In this document: positions 58,424 to 64,000 of the stretch, one piece after another | How the letters are laid out: every line of letters begins with the position of its first letter | Position numbering within the stretch: position 1 is the stretch's first letter | Assembly: GCF_004216775.1 (NCBI RefSeq) | Contig: NZ_SGXF01000002.1 | Span: 310,001 to 374,000, forward strand | Source: Cuneatibacter caecimuris | GTDB taxonomy: Bacteria > Bacillota > Clostridia > Lachnospirales > Lachnospiraceae | Reading direction: 5' to 3' | DNA length: 64,000 nt | Notes under the pieces: generated by a model | What the model saw: only the letters and a program-made list of their open reading frames with translations | What the model was told of the DNA's origin: nothing | Databases searched by the model: none | Position numbers and translations under genes: made by a program

Positions 58424-59398
58424 TCATAGTTTCAGCTGTCTTTTACGCCTGGCAGGTGTTTCTTTACTTTGATCAATTACCCTGCTTTTTTCTAATACTG
58501 GAAGAAAGACTTCTTCATGTCTTATTTGAAGCAGCTCTTTATAAAACTGTCTCCGAACCGGGCTCATCACCTCCAAACCGTGGTATTCTTCTGGAATCTC
58601 ATCAATCATACGATTTATCCGGGACAAGTCAATGCGGGGGACAATCCTATGAATTGCATCTAAACATCCTGCCTCCGGAGTATTTGAAATATATTCCATT
58701 GGATTGATCAGTTTTTCCTTGTCACTGTATGTACAGAAAACCAAACGATAGGAAGCATCCTTCATTGCCTCCGGATTCTGCAGTGTTTTGAGGATTTGAT
58801 CATTACTCTTTTTGTTTGTCAGGCAATTCCCGTTATCATATACTGGGGTTAGCTCTTTGGAACCATCCGGATGCACCAAAATACCCCAATTACCATTATT
58901 ACGGTCATTGTTTGAAATCAAAGCATCTACCACAAACATATCCCAAAAACGTTCCTCCACCCCTGGGATCATCTGCAGTGTCTTATTATTCCGGATTGTC
59001 TGCAGCACATCTTCCAGATCTACACTGTCTCCATAAGTAGCTCCACTACTAATTTCATCTCTGCCTTTGACATAAGCATTTTTAATATTTTTAAATTCTA
59101 TCAGCTCATCTCCCTGTTTCCGGAAGTCCTGGCAGGCCACAACGATTTTCCCATCCCGTTCTCCCAGCAAGGTTTTGTGTACCGGAACACCTATTATCTC
59201 ATAAATATGAGATCCAATGTATTCAGACAGAGGGCTGGTCGCATAAGAAATATCCATATTTCGGAATCCTCTGGTTGATTTGCCAAACTTCAAAAACCAG
59301 TTCTCATCCTGAAAAAAAATACCCATTTTGGCACCAGCATTTCCACTGTAATATCTTTCGTTTTCCGGGAAACTATTAAAATCTATCATCATTACCAT
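58424..59398 (-). CDS. HipA-like kinase
   Basis: A 324-residue HipA/CtkA-type protein kinase. Seen: the ATP-side WFLKFGKSTRG then YATSPLSEYIGSHIYEIIGV, the catalytic region MFVVDALISNNDRNNGNWGI (HipA-type xxNxDRHxxN, with N in place of H), and ELTPVYDNGNCL (metal-binding DNG). HipA kinases act as toxins by phosphorylating translation factors; CtkA-like ones can be free-standing. A 74-residue gene overlaps its start by 7 nt and may be the partner. Carried inside the conjugative element, it may serve maintenance or host control. Confidence 0.82.
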   Translation of the reverse strand: MVMMIDFNSFPENERYYSGNAGAKMGIFFQDENWFLKFGKSTRGFRNMDISYATSPLSEYIGSHIYEIIGVPVHKTLLGERDGKIVVACQDFRKQGDELIEFKNIKNAYVKGRDEISSGATYGDSVDLEDVLQTIRNNKTLQMIPGVEERFWDMFVVDALISNNDRNNGNWGILVHPDGSKELTPVYDNGNCLTNKKSNDQILKTLQNPEAMKDASYRLVFCTYSDKEKLINPMEYISNTPEAGCLDAIHRIVPRIDLSRINRMIDEIPEEYHGLEVMSPVRRQFYKELLQIRHEEVFLPVLEKSRVIDQSKETPARRKRQLKL

Positions 59399-59616
59399 GC
59401 ACCATACCTATCTAATATTTTATTTAACTGCTCCTCTGTGAGGACATTGGCCAGATAATACGATTTACTCATAGTACCCAGTTGCCCAATCCAGGCTTCA
59501 TACCGCACCTCATCCTCCCCCTGGTACAGCCCTTCTACCTCTTCCATCAGAGCCTTTAATCTCTGAGGGACCGGAAAGTCAATTTTTATATCATCATTCC
59601 GAAAAGGATCAAACAT
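59392..59616 (-). CDS. Small partner protein of the HipA-like kinase
   Basis: A 74-residue acidic protein (DDIKIDFPVPQRLKALMEEV, SYYLANVLTEEQLNKILDRY). No helix-turn-helix is seen, unlike HipB antitoxins. It has an AGGAGGTG site and overlaps the kinase start by 7 nt, which suggests tight co-translation and perhaps a direct protein-protein role as antidote (inference). Confidence 0.7.
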   Translation of the reverse strand: MFDPFRNDDIKIDFPVPQRLKALMEEVEGLYQGEDEVRYEAWIGQLGTMSKSYYLANVLTEEQLNKILDRYGAW

Positions 59617-59744
59617 ACTGACACCTCCTGTCTCTATACTACCGGTTTATGAAAGATTTTTCAAGATTCATTCTCTCTTACCGGGGCTCCGCGGTGATGC
59701 TCTATATCTTTCCACCGGGTAAGGCACCCGGCATGTATTCTCAC

Positions 59745-60443
59745 TCAAGACACCTCTACAAAAGAATTCAGTTCGCGCTTATACTTATAATAAGTGTTTC
59801 TTGATACTCCAATCAGCTTCATAACCTCCATATCATTCAGGGTACCGCCAAAATCCTTTGAATACTTCTGAATCTGCTTTTTGGCACGAACCCCTTTCTG
59901 TGTCTCCCGAGCTGGTCCCGCCGGCCTCCCAATATGCTTACCCTGCAGCCTGGCTGTTTGCATCCCCTCCTTTGTTCGCTTCTGTAGATCCTTAACCTCT
60001 TTTTCGGACTGATCAAATGCAATTTTTATCTGTTCCCTGGCCAATTCCATCAAATACTGATTTACTCCCTGCAGTATTGAATCAACCTTTGTTCCGGTCA
60101 TTTCAATATTTCCATGTGCTATTGCATCTCGAAACGTTTTTGTGTTGATGTGTGGTTCATTTAAAAATATAAGATCCACCTCTTTCCTATACAGATCCTC
60201 ATACAGGCGAAACCCTTCATCAGCATCTCTTGACATCCGGCTGACAGAATCAAACACAATAGTATCTCCAGGCAGTACCTTTGTATACAGCTTCATCCAT
60301 TCTGGACGTTCCTTTACTTTTGTGCCAGTAAACACCTCCTGCACAATTACTGCATCAGGATAGATTGCCATGATATTTCTGATCTGTCTCGAAATACACT
60401 GCTTTGCAGTTGAAATACGACAATATCCATAAATGGCCCTCAC
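59745..60443 (-). CDS. Serine recombinase (resolvase/invertase family)
   Basis: A 232-residue small serine recombinase. The catalytic motif YGYCRISTAKQCISRQ holds the active Ser (about residue 11), then GDTIVFDSVSRMSRDADEGF and the hinge helix. A C-terminal helix-turn-helix is at about 205-228 (LNDMEVMKLIGVSRNTYYKY). GTG start with GGAGG 7 nt upstream. It may resolve multimers or switch DNA within the element; it is too small to be the element's integrase of the large serine class. The inverted repeats downstream (59677-59731) could be a recombination site. Confidence 0.85.
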   Translation of the reverse strand: MRAIYGYCRISTAKQCISRQIRNIMAIYPDAVIVQEVFTGTKVKERPEWMKLYTKVLPGDTIVFDSVSRMSRDADEGFRLYEDLYRKEVDLIFLNEPHINTKTFRDAIAHGNIEMTGTKVDSILQGVNQYLMELAREQIKIAFDQSEKEVKDLQKRTKEGMQTARLQGKHIGRPAGPARETQKGVRAKKQIQKYSKDFGGTLNDMEVMKLIGVSRNTYYKYKRELNSFVEVS

Positions 60444-60592
60444 TTTAACACCTCCTGTCTCAATAAAAACGTTCCCTTTTATTTATACTTCTATTTTACT
60501 TCATAATCCTGGAAAACTCAAGTTTTTTAATACTATTTTACAATCCCCTTTTTTTGGTACTTTAAAACAACCAAATTTTCCTGGCCAATAGA

Positions 60593-62752
60593 TCATGGAG
60601 AAGGGCTGCTTTCAATATTTGGAATTTCCACCAACGGCCGGCCGCATAAAACAATATTCTCTGGTGCTACCACGGCCCTACACTGGACTGATCCCATATT
60701 ACTGCTGGTGTCGATTATCAAACCGTTTCCTACATACAGAGCAACATGATCAATGTTCATAAAACGGCCATTTGCTCCAAATGAATAGAAAATCAAATCT
60801 CCCGGTTTTAAATCATCATAGGAAACCGTTTTTCCAGCTGTAGATAAGCCCTGCGCCTGAGAAGCTGCAGTATCTGAACCACCATACCCCAGGTTTATTC
60901 CAATCCTATGATACATTCTGGCGGTCAGAGAAGAGCAATCAAAATATCCTTGCATATGTCTATACGCCTGACTATATGGCGTTCCTATAACACTGATCGC
61001 ACCAGATATCACCAATTTAATTTCCGGATTTTCTACCCTGTCCAGCAGATCGTTCAGGTTCTCTGGAACTTCCGCATTTCCCGGATCCCAAGTCTCCATA
61101 CCCAGCAACTTCATCAATGAGCGTTTCCTCTCCGGATCCAGGGCAGCAGCCTGTCTTACTGTATTATCATTTGTACCTGCTTGGATGAGATCTGTCAGCT
61201 GGCAGTAATATACTTTAGTCACCTTTTGGCATACCTCTTCACCTCCCTGATCCAAAATTTGATAAAAGCTGGTGTAATAGCACATCTCATGAAATGTGCC
61301 TTTCAACAGCTCATAATCCATGCTTTCATCATTACGAAAAGAATCTAGTCTATATAAGTAAAGCAGATATACATCAATGAAATTGGGCATTGCGGTAGTA
61401 TTGTCAGGAAATAAAATCATGGTATCATTGGGAGGTACTGACAAACCATTATCTCCATCAGTGAGTTTTGCGCTTTCTTGTACTTCTAAAACAAAGTCTC
61501 CATACATTTTCTCCAGTGCCTCCGCGACAGGAATTAAGGTATTCTCTATCAATTCCTGATCTGGATCCTCATTCCCTCCCAAAACCATATCAATAAGAAT
61601 TTTAGGACTATCAATTATTACCAGGATAATAACCCCTGGTAGTACAAGCATAAGTAAAGAGAACAGACCACCGATTGCTATTCCTGCAATCTTCCGTTTC
61701 GCTGCTGCCAAAATTGCCTTACCAGCTTTTTTTGCGATGCCTACAACCTTATTCTTTACCACTCCCTTACTTTTAGAAGAAAACCATTTTATTTGAAATT
61801 TCTTTATTTGCTGGGATTGAGCTTTTTTAACGGATTCCGTTTTCTTTACCTGTTTCAAAGATCCTGACGCTTTCTTTTCTGAAGAAGCGCCGGCACGCAT
61901 AACCTTAAAACCACTCAGCTGTATGTTATTTTCTTTATTGATATCCTTTTTGGACATTTTGATGGAATTGTTAAAATGGTTATCCGCAGTACCCGTTTTT
62001 TTTGTACCAGCCACCCAGGACTTCTCGCCTACCGTATTATTTCGGTTTTTGAAAGATTTTGAAGTCATCTTCTTTGTCATATCCTGCGGCATTTTATCTT
62101 TAGAAGGCTTCAGGATATTTCTTTTTTTTGTTAAGGTTTCGTTATGTATTGCCTGTCTATAGTGTACCTCCTTAATCTGCGGTTCCTTTCTTCTGCGCGC
62201 AGCATTACCAGCAGAATAATCATTCATGGTCTGCTGATAAGAGTGAATAGAAGAGCCGGCCTGCTTCATTTCCTTTTCTTTATGGATTTTTTTCAATTTA
62301 ATACTGTTTTTATAATATTTTTCTTTCGCCCATTGCCCGCCATGCCCAGAGAGGCCAGCAGCATAAGCATACTGCTGTATCTCTTGTTCTGTATGGTCTT
62401 CTAATGAACGATTTTGTAAATTTTGAGCCTCATGGTCTGATATATTAGAAGAAATGCGGCCTGTTGCAGCCACTCCTTTTGTCCCGGAAGAACCAATCTT
62501 GCCCATTTTAAAAAATGCCTTATTACTATACTTCACGCCGGCCTGTATCCGAGTAACTGATTTTTGTAGGTGCATTCTTTCAGCAGCCGGCATCTTAGAA
62601 TACACAAAATTACTGGTCTTATTAAGAGTATACCCACCAGTGAATTTTACAGCTCTCCCCATACCTGAAGCTAACTTTTTACCTTGCTTCACACTTATTT
62701 TTATTACTTTGTTCCGACTGTGCATGTATAATTCATTATTTTTTGTGGACAC
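60593..62752 (-). CDS. Conjugation cell-wall hydrolase with C-terminal NlpC/P60 domain
   Basis: A 719-residue protein. The first about 340 residues are basic and of low complexity (many Lys, Ser, Gln). One membrane helix lies at about 355-383 (AIGGLFSLLMLVLPGVIILV). The C-terminal NlpC/P60 domain has the catalytic Cys (about 605) in GYFDCSSLTARMYHRIG and the His in NIDHVALYVGNGLIID. This matches transfer proteins that open peptidoglycan for the mating channel. GTG start at 62752, chosen because AGGAGG lies 6 nt upstream; the annotated-looking ATG pair overlaps that site. It follows virB4. Confidence 0.85.
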   Translation of the reverse strand: MSTKNNELYMHSRNKVIKISVKQGKKLASGMGRAVKFTGGYTLNKTSNFVYSKMPAAERMHLQKSVTRIQAGVKYSNKAFFKMGKIGSSGTKGVAATGRISSNISDHEAQNLQNRSLEDHTEQEIQQYAYAAGLSGHGGQWAKEKYYKNSIKLKKIHKEKEMKQAGSSIHSYQQTMNDYSAGNAARRRKEPQIKEVHYRQAIHNETLTKKRNILKPSKDKMPQDMTKKMTSKSFKNRNNTVGEKSWVAGTKKTGTADNHFNNSIKMSKKDINKENNIQLSGFKVMRAGASSEKKASGSLKQVKKTESVKKAQSQQIKKFQIKWFSSKSKGVVKNKVVGIAKKAGKAILAAAKRKIAGIAIGGLFSLLMLVLPGVIILVIIDSPKILIDMVLGGNEDPDQELIENTLIPVAEALEKMYGDFVLEVQESAKLTDGDNGLSVPPNDTMILFPDNTTAMPNFIDVYLLYLYRLDSFRNDESMDYELLKGTFHEMCYYTSFYQILDQGGEEVCQKVTKVYYCQLTDLIQAGTNDNTVRQAAALDPERKRSLMKLLGMETWDPGNAEVPENLNDLLDRVENPEIKLVISGAISVIGTPYSQAYRHMQGYFDCSSLTARMYHRIGINLGYGGSDTAASQAQGLSTAGKTVSYDDLKPGDLIFYSFGANGRFMNIDHVALYVGNGLIIDTSSNMGSVQCRAVVAPENIVLCGRPLVEIPNIESSPSP

Positions 62753-62815
62753 TACAGACCTCCTCATCATGCAATACTGCCCAATGAGGCAGTGCTTAGA
62801 TTTCCTATTGTTCTT

Positions 62816-64000
62816 CTATTCTGTTAGGGAATCTATCTTACCTTTTACCCCTTCCGCTTCATTACTTAGTGTTCTTTCCGAAAAACAATCCTTACTTTCC
62901 TTTCTATGTATTTCATGGAAATTACTATTAAGCTGATGATACAATGGGGAATTTTTAGGCAGCCGGATATCAAATGGTATTATCTTAGAACCAAAACGCA
63001 TCAACCCCAAGCCGGGATCCGTACCTGTTGCAAATTCCAGCTGGCTTTCAGATACTCCGATCATGTCGGCAACTACTTTAGCATCTGAGAGCGATTGATT
63101 TAGCATTACAACAAATTCACTATTGGACAGCATATCTGTCCCAATCGGTGATCTGGATATATAAGCGATATTTTGCGTCATGCCAGTAATAATACCGCCG
63201 AGTTTTCTCATCATTTTCCAGGCTCTGTTCAAATATGTTGCTGTAATCAAATGCTCTAATAAAACATGGATCTCATCGATTCGAATAAATGTTGCTAACC
63301 CTTCTTCAAAATTTTCTCCTACTTTTGACTCGATTACATCAATCATAATCAGCATGGCCATGGATAACAAATCCTCACTCAAATTTGCCATGCCGAAACA
63401 TATAATTTTATTTTCCATGTCCAAATTACTTTGATGAGAAAAGAAATTTAGTGTACCAGTAACCAAAATCTCAAAAAGTAAGCGCAGATCTTTTTTCTCC
63501 TCTTCTGGCTGAACGTCCAGTAAATCATAAAAATCTCTTAAAGTAGGTATTTCAGCATTACGATCACTGAAGAAAGAACGATAAATCCGTTCTACACAGC
63601 GATCAATAATTGATTTATATTTGGGATTGAGATCTTCTACTGCTTGTTCCTGGGCCAGAGACAGCATTAATTGAGACTTTCTGGCAATCAGCCCATTTCT
63701 CTTGCTCTTAGGAAGATTGTGTGATACTGCAAAAGGATTTGCATATGTCTTTGATTGAGCAGACATATCAATCACTGTTCCTCCCAAACTCCTAACCAGG
63801 TCAAAATATTCGTTTTGTGGGTCTATAATGATATGGCAGTCCTTTGGATTCCGTATGATATCGGAAATGAGTTCCAGTTTATTGAAGACAGTCTTGCCTG
63901 ATCCAGTTTCTCCGAAAATCCATCCATGCGGATTTGAAAGATATTTTCGATCACCAAACACGGGATTCCCGGAAATTTGATTACGGCCGTAATAATTTCC
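62816..64000 (-). CDS. VirB4-like conjugation ATPase, C-terminal part
   Basis: The gene runs off the right edge: the frame stays open to 64000 and reads NYYGRNQISGNPVFGDRKYL just before Walker A, GWIFGETGSGKTVFNK, so a GTG at 63961 is not the start. The visible 394 residues include IIIDPQNEYFDLV, FIRIDEIHVLLEH (Walker B) and MTQNIAYI. The missing part should be the N-terminal domain. It energises assembly or substrate transfer of the mating channel. Confidence 0.9.
   Translation of the reverse strand, partial: GNYYGRNQISGNPVFGDRKYLSNPHGWIFGETGSGKTVFNKLELISDIIRNPKDCHIIIDPQNEYFDLVRSLGGTVIDMSAQSKTYANPFAVSHNLPKSKRNGLIARKSQLMLSLAQEQAVEDLNPKYKSIIDRCVERIYRSFFSDRNAEIPTLRDFYDLLDVQPEEEKKDLRLLFEILVTGTLNFFSHQSNLDMENKIICFGMANLSEDLLSMAMLIMIDVIESKVGENFEEGLATFIRIDEIHVLLEHLITATYLNRAWKMMRKLGGIITGMTQNIAYISRSPIGTDMLSNSEFVVMLNQSLSDAKVVADMIGVSESQLEFATGTDPGLGLMRFGSKIIPFDIRLPKNSPLYHQLNSNFHEIHRKESKDCFSERTLSNEAEGVKGKIDSLTE

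Larger units (their letters stand above)
45690..64000. mobile_element. Integrative conjugative element (left part), MOBP relaxase type
   Basis: From about 45690 the base composition turns AT-rich and the gene content becomes that of a Gram-positive conjugative element. It includes VirB4, NlpC/P60 hydrolase, resolvase, MobC, MOBP relaxase, DUF5688, PcfB-like, VirD4, ArdC, an oriT, and cargo at the left end. All genes run on the minus strand. No large integrase is visible, so it must lie beyond 64000. The left edge is set by the broken M23 gene, with an uncertainty of some bases. The order resembles Tn1549-like elements of Clostridia (by memory of gene content, not alignment). Confidence 0.8.

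Noticed and set aside
63961-64000. GTG at 63961 as start of the VirB4-like gene
   Set aside because: The frame is open upstream to the window edge and encodes family-typical residues before Walker A, so the gene is simply cut by the window.

Overview
The window looks like the chromosome of a spore-forming, anaerobic Firmicute, most likely a Lachnospiraceae (Blautia/Clostridium-like) gut bacterium. The reasons are the spore-coat cotJ genes, the nudF-spoIIM-xerD block, an anaerobic NrdG activase, a TIGR04076 protein and a DUF5688-bearing conjugative element of the kind common in that family. This placement is inference. The host backbone is GC-rich. Three stretches are visibly AT-rich and look acquired: 11.8-13.9 kb (AlbA_2/Fic), 18.4-20.0 kb (two GNAT genes) and 45.69-64.0 kb (a conjugative element). 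No rRNA, tRNA or CRISPR array was seen.

Layout. 0-8.6 kb: one minus-strand operon with a near-consensus promoter at 8608-8636. It encodes a uracil/xanthine permease, a BtuF-BtuCD-type ABC importer (possibly for molybdate), the three subunits of a molybdenum hydroxylase (FAD, 2Fe-2S, Mo), a MocA-type cytidylyltransferase and the start of a GT2 glycosyltransferase that leaves the window. Together they form a purine (xanthine-type) uptake and oxidation unit. 8.65-9.36 kb: cotJA, cotJB and a truncated cotJC. 9.6-11.6 kb: NatAB-type ABC exporter. 11.8-13.8 kb: AlbA_2-domain regulator and a class III Fic protein. 14.05-18.0 kb: a four-gene operon (SerB-like phosphatase, LicC-like nucleotidyltransferase, LicD transferase, and a fused nucleotidyltransferase/PLP enzyme) that looks like a route to a CMP-activated phospho-amino-alcohol or phosphonate and its attachment to a surface glycan. 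20.2-25.8 kb: ketose/hexitol catabolism (PfkB kinase, GatD-like dehydrogenase, FGGY kinase, class II aldolase) with its ROK repressor and a palindromic operator. 26.1-29.1 kb: xerD, spoIIM, nudF, proC. 29.2-37.1 kb: HAD, DegV, DacF-type carboxypeptidase, APH-like kinase, MATE exporter, dUTPase, NrdG, ANT(6)-like adenylyltransferase. 37.2-45.7 kb: purL, a sigma-like protein, a nuclease-helicase, a CwlC-type amidase and an M23 peptidase gene cut short.

The right third (about 45.69-64.0 kb, continuing past the edge) is an integrative conjugative element. It carries VirB4, an NlpC/P60 hydrolase, a resolvase, a HipA-like kinase with a small partner, MobC, a MOBP relaxase, DUF5688, a PcfB-like protein, the VirD4 coupling protein, ArdC antirestriction, an oriT closely resembling the IncI/R64 layout, and two unrecognised cargo genes. 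Its left end interrupts the M23 peptidase gene.

The most unusual structures are: a six-fold array of 14-bp palindromes at almost exact 42-bp spacing beside the oriT; a family of about 130-bp multi-hairpin intergenic repeats whose terminal stems vary with compensating base changes; and a hairpin that would bury the spoIIM ribosome-binding site only in read-through transcripts.
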